This document shows positions 1-9,289 of a stretch of 49,269 nucleotides of DNA, in pieces. The stretch spans positions 1-49,269 of the forward strand of contig WHTB01000003.1 in assembly GCA_009379735.1 (NCBI GenBank), written 5' to 3'. Numbering within the stretch: the first letter of the stretch is position 1; every line of letters begins with the position of its first letter. The position numbers and the translations under genes were made by a program. Source of the DNA: Propionibacteriales bacterium. Lineage in GTDB: Bacteria; Actinomycetota; Actinomycetes; Propionibacteriales; Nocardioidaceae. Under the pieces are notes generated by a model. It was not told where the DNA came from. It was given only the letters and a program-made list of their open reading frames with translations, and searched no databases.

Positions 1-1
1 C

Positions 2-181
2 GACCTGCCAGACTCCGTGGGCTACGACATCTGGCTGGAGCCTGACCACCTCATCCGTCACGTTCGCTACGAGATCAACACCACGGGGTTCTCGTTCGAG
101 CAGAGCATGGACGGGTGGGGCCGGCAGCCCGCTGTGACCGCGCCGCCGAGTACGCCAGGAGAGGAATCGACGCTCGTCTAG
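2..181 (+). CDS. C-terminal end of a LppX/LprG-like lipoprotein (partial)
   Basis: This is an open frame running in from the window edge and ending at TAG 179-181, 59 residues visible. The pattern WLEPDHLIRHVRYEI, then DGWGRQPAVTAPP, resembles the C-terminal beta strands of mycobacterial LppX/LprA/LprG-type lipoproteins, which bind lipids at the cell envelope and typically end with a WG-P-V-APP segment. The N-terminus, including any lipobox, lies outside the window, so the family call rests on a short stretch. It stops 19 bases before the convergent methyltransferase ends. Confidence 0.5.
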   Translation, partial: DLPDSVGYDIWLEPDHLIRHVRYEINTTGFSFEQSMDGWGRQPAVTAPPSTPGEESTLV

Positions 182-200
182 CGGCCCTGCTGACCTGGCA

Positions 201-878
201 CTACGCGGAGGACGGAGCGGCGAACTCCGCTCGCCAACGCCGCACCGACCGCTGCTTGGCGTCTCGGATGTCCTCGATCCGCACCGGTTGGAGGCCTTCG
301 GTCGCGAACGCCTCGACGTCGGCGCGGGTCAGTGGCCACGGCGGACCCACCGGGATCTCGAGCTCGTCCCGAACGGCAGCGATCACGATCAGCGTGCCGC
401 CCGGCCGAACCAGCCGCGCGACCGCGGCGATCGCCGCGGGCCGCAACGACTCGGGCAGCGACTGGACCGTCAGGCTCTCCACCACAAGGTCGAACGCCGC
501 CCGCCACTCAGCGCGCGGATCCAGCAGGTCAGCGGTGACGTACTGCACTCCGGAGTCAGGAAACCGTCGATGCGCTGTCCGTACCCCTGCGGCTGACACG
601 TCGAACGCGACGGTGTCGAAGCCGAGCCCCTGGACGTACTCGGCGTCCTGCCCGAGGCCGCAGCCGACGATGAGCGCCCGACGCCCACGACCTTCGAGGT
701 GCTGCTCCTCGGCCCACTGCACGAGCAGATGGTGAGGCGCCCCACGGTCCCATGGCATGGTCAGCTCGCGGGCCTCCGCAGCGACATAGAGACGCTCGAA
801 CCAGCTGGTCGCGTCGTTGGCGGCCAGGGAGTCAGCGGCCAGCCGCCGAGCCCGCTCCTCGGAGTCTGTGTCAGCCAT
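201..878 (-). CDS. Class I SAM-dependent methyltransferase
   Basis: The 225-residue protein has the Rossmann motif I VGCGLGQDAEYV at about residues 71-82, an acidic motif II ending at Asp93 (AFD), and a late LVRPGGTLIVIAA strand, which is the class I methyltransferase fold. The segment SWFERLYVAAEA followed by MPWDRGAPH is typical of thiopurine-methyltransferase-like proteins, but the substrate is not apparent. The ATG at 878 is chosen because GGAGGCGAG lies directly upstream; the frame stays open for 35 more codons without a ribosome site. It is divergent from the FAD oxidase at 1043, with about 165 bases between them. Confidence 0.8.
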   Translation of the reverse strand: MADTDSEERARRLAADSLAANDATSWFERLYVAAEARELTMPWDRGAPHHLLVQWAEEQHLEGRGRRALIVGCGLGQDAEYVQGLGFDTVAFDVSAAGVRTAHRRFPDSGVQYVTADLLDPRAEWRAAFDLVVESLTVQSLPESLRPAAIAAVARLVRPGGTLIVIAAVRDELEIPVGPPWPLTRADVEAFATEGLQPVRIEDIRDAKQRSVRRWRAEFAAPSSA

Positions 879-1042
879 CTCGCCTCCGCTACCTGGGTCC
901 CACCGTACGAGTCCAGCGCACCGACCAGCGGGCGTCGGTCTCGAACTCCGCGCACCAAAATACAGTTGACCCGACCCCGGCACCCGTCCGAGGCTGGGTC
1001 GCAGACCGACAAGGGGAGATTTTCAATGGAGGGGAAACGCGA

Positions 1043-2422
1043 ATGACGTCCACGCCGGACACTGCAGTCGTCGATCGGCTCCGAGCGGAGCTCGACGGGC
1101 AGTTCGTCGGGCCCGGCGACGGTGAGTACGACGCCGCGCGGACCGTGTTCGTCGGTGGGATCGACCGCCGCCCGGCCGTCATCGTCCGGCCCACTGACGC
1201 CGACGGCGTCGCGCGCGTCGTGTCGGTCGCCCGCGACACCGGCCTCGACCTAGCCGTACGCAGCGGGGGCCACAGCGGTGCCGGGCACAGCGTCTGCGAA
1301 GGCGGGATCATGCTCGACCTGTCCCGGATGCGAGCCCTCGAGGTCGACGTCGAGGGGCATACGGCGTGGGCACAGACCGGCCTGACGGCCAGCGGGTACA
1401 CCACGGCCGTCGGCGAGCACGGCCTGGCGACGGGGTTCGGGGACACCGGGTCGGTCGGGATCGGCGGCATCACCCTCGGCGGTGGCGTCGGCTTCCTGTC
1501 CCGCAAGTACGGGCTGACCATCGACGACGTCCTCGCCGCGGAGGTCGTGACCGCCGACGGAACGCTGCTCCACGTCGACGCGGACAACGAGCCGGACCTG
1601 TTCTGGGCCCTCCGCGGGGGCGGCGGCAACTTCGGCGTGGTCACCCGGTTCCGCTATCGCCTCAACGAGGTCCCGACCGTCGTCGGCGGCATGCTGATGC
1701 TGCAGGCGTCGGCAGACGTGCTGACGAAGTTCCTGGCCGAGGCCGACGCGGCGCCGGACGAGCTCTCCACGATCGCGAACGTCATGCCGGTGCCGCCGAT
1801 ACCGTTCATCCCGGCCGAGCACCACGGGTCGCTGGTGCTCATGGCACTCGTCTGCTACGCCGGTCCGCCTGAGGACGGCGAGCGCGTCCTCGCACCGTTC
1901 CGCAGCCTCGCCACACCGCTGGTCGACATGGTCAAGCCGATGCCGTACCCCGCGATCTTCCTGCCGGAGGACCCGGACTACCACCCCACGGCGGTCGCGC
2001 GCACGTTGTACGTCAACGATGTCAGCACCGAAACCGCCGAGACCGTGATCGAGCGCATCCGGACCTCGGACGCGCCGATGCGGGTCGCCCAGCTGCGGAT
2101 GCTCGGCGGTGCGGTGGCCCGGGTCGCGCCCGACGCCACGGCGTACGCCCACCGGACGTCGCGGATCATGGCCAACGTCGCCGCCTTCTACACGGGCCCG
2201 GCGGACCTGGCCGAGCGTGAGGCCTGGGTCCTGGAGACCGCCGACCTGCTCCGCCAGGACGACGCCGGTGTCTACGTGAACTTCCTCGGCGCCGAAGGGC
2301 CGGAGCGGGTCCGTGCGGCGTACCCGGGCGCGACCTGGGACCGGCTCGTCGAGGTCAAACGTCGCTACGACCCCACCAACGTGTTCCGGCTCAACCAGAA
2401 CATCCCACCGGACGGCGCCTGA
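1043..2422 (+). CDS. FAD-dependent oxidase, berberine bridge enzyme-like
   Basis: The 459-residue protein has a PCMH-type FAD domain followed by a BBE C-terminal domain. RSGGHS carries the histidine (about residue 77) that links covalently to the 8-alpha position of FAD in this family. In GDTGSVGIGGITLGGG the usual cysteine for a second covalent link (G-x-C-P in bicovalent enzymes) is missing, so a monocovalent flavin as in 6-hydroxy-D-nicotine oxidase is expected. LRGGGGNFGVVT and the terminal YDPTNVFRLNQN are family hallmarks. ATG 1043 follows GGAGGGG with about 8 bases of spacing. Such enzymes oxidise alcohols, sugars or amines; the substrate is not predictable. A decayed fragment of a second copy lies near 9.3 kb. 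Confidence 0.85.
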   Translation: MTSTPDTAVVDRLRAELDGQFVGPGDGEYDAARTVFVGGIDRRPAVIVRPTDADGVARVVSVARDTGLDLAVRSGGHSGAGHSVCEGGIMLDLSRMRALEVDVEGHTAWAQTGLTASGYTTAVGEHGLATGFGDTGSVGIGGITLGGGVGFLSRKYGLTIDDVLAAEVVTADGTLLHVDADNEPDLFWALRGGGGNFGVVTRFRYRLNEVPTVVGGMLMLQASADVLTKFLAEADAAPDELSTIANVMPVPPIPFIPAEHHGSLVLMALVCYAGPPEDGERVLAPFRSLATPLVDMVKPMPYPAIFLPEDPDYHPTAVARTLYVNDVSTETAETVIERIRTSDAPMRVAQLRMLGGAVARVAPDATAYAHRTSRIMANVAAFYTGPADLAEREAWVLETADLLRQDDAGVYVNFLGAEGPERVRAAYPGATWDRLVEVKRRYDPTNVFRLNQNIPPDGA

Positions 2423-2511
2423 GCACCGAGCACATCTAGGTTGCGCCAGGAACGCCGCCATCGCCTCGGGCGCTGTCGGTACCTTGACGCACGCGACCGA
2501 CAGGGTGTGCG

Positions 2512-2735
2512 GTGCCAGGCCGGTTGCTCGACGTCAACGGGACTCGGCTGTTCGTGGACGTCCGCGGCGACGAGACCGCTCCTCCCCTGCTGTACATCCA
2601 CGGCGGCCCCGGTCAGGGCTGCTACGACTTCGTGCACTCGCAGGGCGACCGGCTCGCAAGGAGTCTCCGCATCATCGGCGTCGACCAGCGCGGCGTCCTT
2701 CGCTCCGACGATCTTCCGCCGGAGCCGGGACATCG
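2512..2735 (+). pseudogene. Truncated alpha/beta hydrolase (proline iminopeptidase-like) N-terminus
   Basis: From a GTG at 2512 the frame reads like the first 70-75 residues of a proline-iminopeptidase-type hydrolase: a VNGTRLFVDVRG opening, the oxyanion motif IHGGPGQG, then IIGVDQRGVLRSDDLPPEPG. Homology ends there. No nucleophile elbow, acid or histidine follows, and the continuing frame is simply antisense to the LuxR-type gene that ends at 2773. What remains is an N-terminal stump, probably from a deletion whose junction lies between about 2735 and 2772. Confidence 0.7.
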
Positions 2736-2772
2736 GGCCGGATACCCAGTCCGTCCTGCCCGGATGGGTGGA

Positions 2773-4401
2773 TCAGACCAGTCGGTGCTCGTAGGCGAAC
2801 GCCGCCGCCGCGGTCCGAGAGCCGACGTCGAGCTTGGTGAAGATGTTGGAGAGGTGTCGGGCGACGGTCTTGTCCGAGAGCACCAGGGTTGCGGCGATCT
2901 GCGGGTTGCTCTTGCCGGCCGCCACCAGCCGGAGCACCTCCACCTCGCGGGGGCTCAACCCGCCGGGTCTCTCCGCGGGTCCGAGGAGCGCGGCTGCCTC
3001 CCGCGCCGCGGAGGCGGCGCCCAGCTCGACGAAGACCTTCCGGGCCTCGGTCACCTCGGCCGTCGCGCTCTCCTCGTCCCCGATGAGTCGCAGCGCCCGT
3101 CCGACCAGCACCCGGCACCGCGACACCTCGTAGGTCACCGAGAGCGACGCCCACTCCCCGATCGCCAGCCGGGCCGCGACCAGGGCTGCGTCCGCGTCCG
3201 CGCGCACCAGCGCGACCCGGGCTGCGGCACCGCTCGTCGCTGCTCGAAGGGCGGCGCACCCGAACGACTCGGAGATCACGGCCAGCTCCTCGGCGAGCGC
3301 CGCGGCCTCGTCGTCAGCGCCGGCAGCCAGGAGCACTTCGACCGCTCCCGGGAGGAGCTGGCTGCGGTGGACCGGGTCGCCGGCCTCCCCGAGCGCCCTA
3401 CGTATCGCGGCCGCGGCCGGCTCGGTCCGGCCCTCTGCCGACCAGAGCAGGGCCCGACCGGGCTGCGCCTGGTTTCCGAACCGGACCGCCTCGTCGTACG
3501 CCTCCTGCGCCGCGGCGTACTCCCCCATCAGGCGGAGTACGTCACCACGCTCGGCGTGGGCGAGGCCGATGGCCGGGTCGCCGCCCGCGAGGGTGTACCG
3601 CTCGGCCGCGCGGGCGAGCTCCTCCAGGGCGTCCACGTAGGCACCGTGGAATCGCATCAGCTGGCCACGGTGGACCGCGCACTGCCCGGTGAACGCGACC
3701 AGCCCGGGCTGGTCGTCGCACCAGGTGGCCAGGGCGTGGGTCCACTCGCTGGCCCGGCCGAGATCCGAGACCTCCTGACAGGTCTCCACCGTCGAGCAGT
3801 AGACCCGCCCGGCGGCGATCGGCGACACCTCACCGGCCATCACCCCGACCATCGCCTCGTCCAGACGTTGCAGCCCCTCCGCGACCTGGCCGGAATAGAC
3901 CATCAACCGTCCCTCGGAGTGCACGCCCAGGGCCAGCAGGTCGGGGTCGCCGTACCGCCGCCCGTACTCGGTGATCTTCGGTGCGGTCGCAAACGCCTCG
4001 GCGAACTTGCCCTTGATCACGTGCCCGATGAGATTCACGTCGTACAGATAGCCGCGCTCCACCGCATCGTCGGGGACCTCGTCGAGGAGATGCTCCGCGC
4101 GGGCCTGCCAGCCGCCGCCGACGGCGACCTCGCCGCCCATCCACAGCGCGATGGTCAGTGAGCAGGCCGCCCGCACGGCCCCGAGCGTGTCGCCCTGGTC
4201 GAGGTACGTCTGGTAGGCCCGCTGAAGGGCCTGCACGCAGTCGTTGCGGTGGCCCAGGAGGTACGCCGTGGTCGCCAGCGCCATGAAGTCGTCGGGCATC
4301 AGCTCGGCATCGCCCAGGTCGGAGAGCGCGCGGTACGCCGCCACCCACTCGCGGCGCTCGTAGGCTTCGCGGGCCCGGTGAAGCTCGTCGACGATGCTCA
4401 T
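2773..4401 (-). CDS. LuxR-family transcriptional regulator with TPR-like N-terminus
   Basis: The 542-residue protein has an all-helical, alanine/leucine-rich N-terminal part of TPR-like repeats (about residues 5-460) and a C-terminal LuxR/FixJ helix-turn-helix (about 478-540) with [18 protein letters not shown], then [16 protein letters not shown]. It has no receiver or obvious ATPase domain, so it is neither a response regulator nor a full LAL/MalT protein. The TPR part probably senses a partner or ligand. ATG 4401 is preferred because GGGAG stands about 9 bases upstream; in-frame starts at 4407 and 4410 abut that site. It lies downstream of the five-gene run at 4.5-9.1 kb and could regulate it. 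A 30-base stretch of this gene (4160-4189) recurs exactly at 9856-9885. Confidence 0.85.
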   Translation of the reverse strand: MSIVDELHRAREAYERREWVAAYRALSDLGDAELMPDDFMALATTAYLLGHRNDCVQALQRAYQTYLDQGDTLGAVRAACSLTIALWMGGEVAVGGGWQARAEHLLDEVPDDAVERGYLYDVNLIGHVIKGKFAEAFATAPKITEYGRRYGDPDLLALGVHSEGRLMVYSGQVAEGLQRLDEAMVGVMAGEVSPIAAGRVYCSTVETCQEVSDLGRASEWTHALATWCDDQPGLVAFTGQCAVHRGQLMRFHGAYVDALEELARAAERYTLAGGDPAIGLAHAERGDVLRLMGEYAAAQEAYDEAVRFGNQAQPGRALLWSAEGRTEPAAAAIRRALGEAGDPVHRSQLLPGAVEVLLAAGADDEAAALAEELAVISESFGCAALRAATSGAAARVALVRADADAALVAARLAIGEWASLSVTYEVSRCRVLVGRALRLIGDEESATAEVTEARKVFVELGAASAAREAAALLGPAERPGGLSPREVEVLRLVAAGKSNPQIAATLVLSDKTVARHLSNIFTKLDVGSRTAAAAFAYEHRLV

Positions 4402-4518
4402 CGGCATCACTCCCCTACCGGTCCACGATAGGGCCGGGACACCGCCTTCGGTGGCCCTTTCGGGCGACCAGGTCGGATCCGGCCGAGGCGGTCGCGCGTG
4501 CGTGGAACCGCCGGCGCC

Positions 4519-5202
4519 TCACCGCCCGGCACTCGCCGTCGCACGCTCACCACTTCGGGACGAGATCACCGCCGCCAGCGGCAGCAGCGCCAGCAGCGCC
4601 GCCGCGGGCTGCACGTAGAACTGAACCACCCCGATCGGGATCACCCGCGAGACCCCGAGGACGACCAGGGCGGTTGCGATCACCACGGCCTCGGTCCTCC
4701 CCATCGGTGCGGACCGCACGACAGCCACGGCGAACAGCGTCGTCCCGGCCGCGAACAGCAGGGATCCACTCAGCAGGACGGCAATGAACCACGGCTGGAG
4801 GGCATCCTGGGCCGCCGCGATGTCCGTGCCGTTCTCGTGCGCCGCCAGGGCGGAGAACTCCATGCCCGGCAGGACGGCGTACAGCGTGCTCCCGACCACC
4901 ACGAGCGCGAGACCCACCGCGCTCAACCAGCCGTCACCTCGCTCACGGAGATGGCTCCGGATCACGATGAAGGCGACGGCGATCGCGGCGGCGGCGACTG
5001 CCGCGGCCAGGTGGGACATCCCCCACCGGGTGACGTCCGCGGCCGTCCCCTCCGCGACCGCGTCGTTGTCCGGGAGCCGGCCGGGTAGGGGTGGGTGCCA
5101 GAGCAGCGCCCCCAGCAGCAGGATCGGTCCGGCCGCGACAGTTGCCGCGCCGACTTTCGACCCGGATCGGGTCGTGCTGCCGTCTCTCATCAGTGTCGAC
5201 AT
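4519..5202 (-). CDS. Six-helix membrane protein of unknown function
   Basis: The 227 residues show hydrophobic segments at about 17-35, 62-82, 93-113, 136-158, 170-188 and 194-214, suggesting a six-helix integral membrane protein. The long extracytoplasmic or cytoplasmic loops are short on conserved polar motifs, and no family is recognised with confidence. It is the last gene of a minus-strand run, 35 bases behind the flavin monooxygenase gene, and the ATG at 5202 has AGGAGG-like sequence (rc of 5209-5214) upstream. The 117 bases after it (4402-4518) hold the leader of the LuxR-type gene and no other recognised feature. Confidence 0.65.
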   Translation of the reverse strand: MSTLMRDGSTTRSGSKVGAATVAAGPILLLGALLWHPPLPGRLPDNDAVAEGTAADVTRWGMSHLAAAVAAAAIAVAFIVIRSHLRERGDGWLSAVGLALVVVGSTLYAVLPGMEFSALAAHENGTDIAAAQDALQPWFIAVLLSGSLLFAAGTTLFAVAVVRSAPMGRTEAVVIATALVVLGVSRVIPIGVVQFYVQPAAALLALLPLAAVISSRSGERATASAGR

Positions 5203-5237
5203 GACAACCTCCTGATCGGATAGGTGCTGCTGCGGTC

Positions 5238-6347
5238 TCAGGCCGCAGCAGGTTGATTCGTCCGCGTCCGGGCCGCGATCCGGCCGGCGACGTGCGCCGC
5301 GTCCCTACCGACGCCGGGCAGCACCTGCGAGGCGAGCGAGTACTGGACGTGCAGCCCGGCGAAGAAGAGCCCGGGCGCCTCGGTGACCTCGCCGCGGTAC
5401 TCCCGGGGCCAGCCCTGCTCGTCGAAGACCGGCAGCTCGATCCACTCGAAGTGCTGCTCGAAGCCGGTGCACCAGAGCACGGTGGCCACGTCCAGCACCC
5501 GGCCGTCGGTGAGCACCGGGCAGCCGTCGTCGGACACCCCGGTCACCCGCTGCTCGATCCAGGTCACCCCCCGCTCCGCAAGGTGCCGACGCCGGATCCG
5601 CACCATCGGCGACGCCGGGTGGGAGCCGCGCAGAGAGAACCTCAGCTTGCGACCGCGCGGATTGCGACGATTCAGGATGTGGCTCGCCACGAGGAGAAGC
5701 AGTGGTGTCAGCAGCCTGTCCGCGCGGCTACCCGGCAGGGTCGGCTCGTGCCCGAGGTCACGACCGCAGAGCGTCACCGGAACATGTGCCGCGAGTTCAT
5801 AGGCGATGTCGCAGCCGCTGGTCGATGCACCGACCACGAGCGTGGGTCCGTCGGCCAGCTGCACCGGGCGCTTGTACTCGCTGGAGTGGAGCTGCCGGAT
5901 CGACAGGTCGAACTCGCGCGCGATCTCGGGCAGGTGCGGGGTGCGGCCGCGGGTGCCGGTGGCGACCACGACGTTGTCGCAGCCGATCGTCTCGACCCCC
6001 AGCACGGCGGTGAACCCGCCGCCGAGCCGCGCAGGAAGCCGGTCGACCCGGGCCTGTAGCCGGACAGGCAAGCCCAGCGCGACGGCGTACGTCTCCAGGT
6101 AGTCAGCGACCTCGTCCTTGCCGGGGAACGACCACGGGTCACTGGGGAACGGCATCCCCGGGAGACCGTCGTACTTGGCCGGGGTGAAGAGCCGCAGCGA
6201 GTCCCAGTGGCAGCGCCAGTTGTCGCCGATCCGTTCGATCCCGTCGACGACCAGGCAGTCGCGACCGAGCTGCTTAGGGTGGTACGCCGTCGCGAGACCC
6301 GCCTGGCCGGCGCCGATGATCAGGGTCTCCACGTGCTGGGCGGACAT
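5238..6347 (-). CDS. Flavin-containing monooxygenase-like NAD(P)/FAD oxidoreductase (copy 1)
   Basis: The 369-residue protein has two dinucleotide-binding motifs: GAGQAGLATAY near the N-terminus (FAD) and VVGASTSGCDIAYELA mid-protein (NADPH). HSSEYKRP and VLWCTGFEQHFEW place it with CzcO-like FMO/Baeyer-Villiger relatives. The strict FxGxxxHxxx(F/Y) fingerprint is degenerate here, so oxygen insertion is likely but not assured. ATG 6347 follows a GGAG at suitable distance. It is a clear paralogue of the next gene upstream (6365-7471), sharing GAGQAGLAT, RIGD-WR and HSSEY blocks along the whole length, and so arose by tandem duplication. HPKQLG at 22-27 replaces the QLTQVG of its sister. Confidence 0.85.
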   Translation of the reverse strand: MSAQHVETLIIGAGQAGLATAYHPKQLGRDCLVVDGIERIGDNWRCHWDSLRLFTPAKYDGLPGMPFPSDPWSFPGKDEVADYLETYAVALGLPVRLQARVDRLPARLGGGFTAVLGVETIGCDNVVVATGTRGRTPHLPEIAREFDLSIRQLHSSEYKRPVQLADGPTLVVGASTSGCDIAYELAAHVPVTLCGRDLGHEPTLPGSRADRLLTPLLLLVASHILNRRNPRGRKLRFSLRGSHPASPMVRIRRRHLAERGVTWIEQRVTGVSDDGCPVLTDGRVLDVATVLWCTGFEQHFEWIELPVFDEQGWPREYRGEVTEAPGLFFAGLHVQYSLASQVLPGVGRDAAHVAGRIAARTRTNQPAAA

Positions 6348-6364
6348 GACAGGGGGCTCCGGGC

Positions 6365-7471
6365 TCAGGCGGCGGCGGGTAGCTTGGCCGCCGCCCGAGC
6401 CACAATCTTCTGGGCGACGTACGCCGCGTCCCTGCTGACCCCGTTCACCTCGCCCGAGGCGAAGGCGTACTGGAACGCCAGGCCACAGAAGAAGAGTCCG
6501 GGCACGCCGTCGACGACGCCGCGGTACTCGCATGGCCAGCCGTCCTCGATCTGCAGTGGCAGGTCGATCCAGTCGTACACCTGCCGGAAGCCCGTCGCCC
6601 AGAGCACGGTCGCGACGTCGAAGGTGCGACCGTCGGCGAGCTGCGGCAGCCCGTCATCCGAGACCCCGGCGACGTGATCTTCGATCCACTCGACTTCCCG
6701 CTCCTCCAGATGGTGACGCTTCACCCGCAGCTGCGGTGCGCCGTGGTGGCGAATCTTCTGCATCGTCTTGCGGCCCATCGGGGTGCGGCGGGTGAGCACG
6801 TGGTTGAAGACGAACTCGATGAACGGGAACGAGAGCCGCAGCGCCCGGCTTCCCCACTCGAGCGGAATCGCCCCACGGGCAGGTCCGACGAGTGTGGTCG
6901 GCCTGTCGGCTCCGAGCTCATAGGCGATGTCCAGCCCGCTGTGTGAGGCGCCGACGACCAGGACCGGACCGTCGGCCAGCTGACCTGGCCGTCGGTACTC
7001 GCTGGAGTGCATCTGCCGGATCTGGGGATCCAGCTGGTGCGCGAACGTCGGGATCTGTGCCGACCGCCCGAAGGTGCCGGTGGCGATCACCACGTTGTCG
7101 CAGGTGATCGGCTGGCCGTCGAGCGTCGCGGTGAAGCCGCCGCCCTCATCGTCCGCCGCGAGGTGATCGACCCGGGTCTGCAATCGGACCGGCAGGTCGA
7201 AAGTGACGGCGTACAGCTCGAGATAGTCCGCCATCTCGTCCTTGGTGGGGAAGCCCCACGGGTCGCCGGGGAACGGCAGCCCGTCGAGACTGTTCGCGTT
7301 CGCCGGGGTGAAGAGGGTGAGGCTGTCGTAGTGCCGGCGCCAGCTGTCGCCGATCCTGTCCAGGCAGTCGACGACCAGGAACTCGCGCCCGACCTGCGTG
7401 AGCTGGTAGCCGGTGGCCAGGCCGGCCTGGCCGGCGCCGATGATCAGGGTCTCGATGTGTTGGGTGGTCAT
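6365..7471 (-). CDS. Flavin-containing monooxygenase-like NAD(P)/FAD oxidoreductase (copy 2)
   Basis: The 368-residue protein is the paralogue of the gene at 5238-6347. The FAD motif IIGAGQAGLATGYQL lies at the N-terminus and the NADPH motif VVGASHSGLDIAYELG in the middle; MHSSEYRRP and VLWATGFRQVYDW are shared family blocks. It probably catalyses NADPH- and O2-dependent oxygenation of a small hydrophobic substrate. It starts 33 bases after the DUF998 gene ends and finishes 17 bases before copy 1, so all are likely on one transcript. Together with the alpha/beta hydrolase at the head of the run, the layout resembles oxygenase plus ester-hydrolase pairs of Baeyer-Villiger pathways (inference). 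Confidence 0.85.
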   Translation of the reverse strand: MTTQHIETLIIGAGQAGLATGYQLTQVGREFLVVDCLDRIGDSWRRHYDSLTLFTPANANSLDGLPFPGDPWGFPTKDEMADYLELYAVTFDLPVRLQTRVDHLAADDEGGGFTATLDGQPITCDNVVIATGTFGRSAQIPTFAHQLDPQIRQMHSSEYRRPGQLADGPVLVVGASHSGLDIAYELGADRPTTLVGPARGAIPLEWGSRALRLSFPFIEFVFNHVLTRRTPMGRKTMQKIRHHGAPQLRVKRHHLEEREVEWIEDHVAGVSDDGLPQLADGRTFDVATVLWATGFRQVYDWIDLPLQIEDGWPCEYRGVVDGVPGLFFCGLAFQYAFASGEVNGVSRDAAYVAQKIVARAAAKLPAAA

Positions 7472-7504
7472 GACTCTCTCCTTGGGGTTCGAATAACCGG
7501 GTTG

Positions 7505-8116
7505 TCAGATCGCGCCCGCGGGCAGGGCGATGCCGAGCACCACGACCCAGAGCAGGCAGACGTAGATGAGGGTTCGTTGGACCAGGCCGGTGCTGGCCGA
7601 GTCGGTCCGGTAGGCGTTGATGGTCACGGCAACGAGGACGGCGCCGACGACGACGGTCGCCACCGTGTAGAACCGCCACAGCCCGTCCAGCTGCGCCGCC
7701 ACTGCCACGAGTGCGGCCAGCAGAGCCAGGAAGATCAGTGGGCCGATGACGTCGTGCAGCTTGGCGTGCAGGGTCTCCGGGCGTCCGCCGGTGATCGAGG
7801 CGCCGGGTGGGTAGCCGCGGACCGGGTCCGGGACGAAGAGCCCGGAGGCCAGGAAGCCCGCCGCCGCGACCCCAAGGAGCGCCGCGCCCAGCAACGTGTC
7901 CAAGGTCCGGTGGATCCCGATCGCGAAGCCGGCCATGCCGACCGCGATCACGACGAAGTTGGCCCGCTGGATCCAGCCCCGCTCACCCAGCTCGAGCTCG
8001 CTACCGGTGTGGTAGCCGGCGTCGTACCCCGGCCGGCGGGTTCCCTCCACCGTCACCACGAGCACAAAGATCGCGACGGTGGCTGGCCCGAGGAACAGCA
8101 GCAGATCAGTGCTCAT
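7505..8116 (-). CDS. DUF998-family membrane protein
   Basis: The 203-residue protein has six predicted membrane helices (about 4-22, 52-70, 74-95, 122-141, 149-168 and 180-200). The loop after the first helix carries GYDAGYHTGSE, then LELGERGWIQ, which matches the conserved loop of DUF998 proteins. Its function is unknown. Its ATG overlaps the TGA of the upstream hydrolase by four bases (ATGA at 8113-8116), so translational coupling is likely and a functional link to the hydrolase is reasonable. Confidence 0.8.
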   Translation of the reverse strand: MSTDLLLFLGPATVAIFVLVVTVEGTRRPGYDAGYHTGSELELGERGWIQRANFVVIAVGMAGFAIGIHRTLDTLLGAALLGVAAAGFLASGLFVPDPVRGYPPGASITGGRPETLHAKLHDVIGPLIFLALLAALVAVAAQLDGLWRFYTVATVVVGAVLVAVTINAYRTDSASTGLVQRTLIYVCLLWVVVLGIALPAGAI

Positions 8117-9087
8117 CGCCGGCCTCCACCCGCGTGCGTGTCGAGGAACTCCCCGGTCAGCCCGGCGACCAGGTCGGCGTGGTGGAACCAGGGGGCGTGC
8201 CCGCCGGGCACCGCGTGGAAGTCGACCTCCGGAATCAGCTCGGTGGCCCGCCGGCCGGTCTCCACGGAGCCGAACGGATCCTGCTCGCCCCAGATCAAGC
8301 GCACCGGGTGGCGGATCTGCCGGAGCTGGTCGGCGGTGAGCTCCACCTCTGGTCGCAGCCGGGTCCAGCGCATCACCGCGCGCATCAGGCCGAGCATGCT
8401 GGCGGAGTACGTCGGGATCCGTTGGGCCGCGACCAACACGTCCCGGATCTCGGCGAGCCCGTTCGGATCCTCACCGACCGCCCGGAGCATCTGCTCCACG
8501 CCCTTCGCGGACGGCTTGGGGAGCGAGACCAGCGCGCGGCCGAGACCAGGGACGGAGGCGAGCCGCATCGGGGCCGGTGCCGTGGTGCCGAGGATGTGCG
8601 CGGGGCAGCCGATCATCACCTCGGAGCGGATCCGGCCGGGCTGGTCGGCGGAGAGCCAGGTGCTCCAGCGAGCGCCCATCGAGTTGCTGACGACCTGGCA
8701 GTCGTCCAGGCCGAGCGCCTCGAGGACGCCACCGAGGAAGGCGACGGCGGTACGCCGGAGCGTGGTGTGGTGGTAGCGGACCGGGTCGGTGAGTCCGAAC
8801 CCGGGGAGCTCGATCGCGTAGAGGGTGTGGCCGGGGAGCTTCGCCATCAAGGGTGCCCAGAAGGCGGCCGGGACCGTCCCGCCGATCACCATCGGCAGCG
8901 GTGGTCCCTCCCCCGCGACGAGCACCTGGGCACAGCCACCGATCGTCGGCATCACGAACCGGTGCTCCGCCTTCACCCGGTAGCGGTCGAAGACCTGCTG
9001 CTGGGCGTCGAGGAAGCCGGCGACGGCCCGGGCGGTGGCGTCGGCCGGCCCGGCGCTCCGGTTTCGGGTGGTCCTGATCTTGCTCAT
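8113..9087 (-). CDS. Alpha/beta-fold hydrolase
   Basis: The 324-residue protein of alpha/beta hydrolase fold has a nucleophile elbow VSNSMGA (Ser136), an acid in WGEQD (Asp270) and a catalytic histidine in GGHAPW (His297). The elbow is S-N-S-M-G rather than the textbook G-x-S-x-G, as seen in many C-C hydrolase and haloperoxidase-like members. It is likely an esterase or lactonase in the cytosol. The ATG at 9087 begins the compact protein; the frame stays open further but without a plausible ribosome site. It heads the minus-strand run with DUF998, two FMOs and a small membrane protein. Confidence 0.8.
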   Translation of the reverse strand: MSKIRTTRNRSAGPADATARAVAGFLDAQQQVFDRYRVKAEHRFVMPTIGGCAQVLVAGEGPPLPMVIGGTVPAAFWAPLMAKLPGHTLYAIELPGFGLTDPVRYHHTTLRRTAVAFLGGVLEALGLDDCQVVSNSMGARWSTWLSADQPGRIRSEVMIGCPAHILGTTAPAPMRLASVPGLGRALVSLPKPSAKGVEQMLRAVGEDPNGLAEIRDVLVAAQRIPTYSASMLGLMRAVMRWTRLRPEVELTADQLRQIRHPVRLIWGEQDPFGSVETGRRATELIPEVDFHAVPGGHAPWFHHADLVAGLTGEFLDTHAGGGRR

Positions 9088-9289
9088 GCCGACGACGCTA
9101 GGCGCGGGGTCGCACCGTGCGCGTCGGGCTGAATACCCAACAGGCCGAGTGGGCGGGATGGGCAAATTCGTGTAGTCACCGAGGCCGACCGAGACACCCA
9201 CCCGCGACCATCAACCACTCGATCTCAGGGTTCCACGGCCGATCTCGGAGTGCTTGAGAGCTCAGTTTCTGCCGAACCGCTGCACCGGC

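Noticed and set aside
752-1042. N-terminal extension of the FAD oxidase
   Set aside because: It has low-complexity Arg/Pro/Gln composition, overlaps the methyltransferase start, and the ATG at 1043 has a strong ribosome site.
2736-4161. Continuation of the hydrolase-like plus-strand frame
   Set aside because: After about residue 75 it is only the complement of the LuxR-type regulator and shows no hydrolase motif.
7007-8776. A 589-codon plus-strand frame across FMO, DUF998 and hydrolase genes
   Set aside because: It spans three real genes on the other strand and has no coherent fold or ribosome site.
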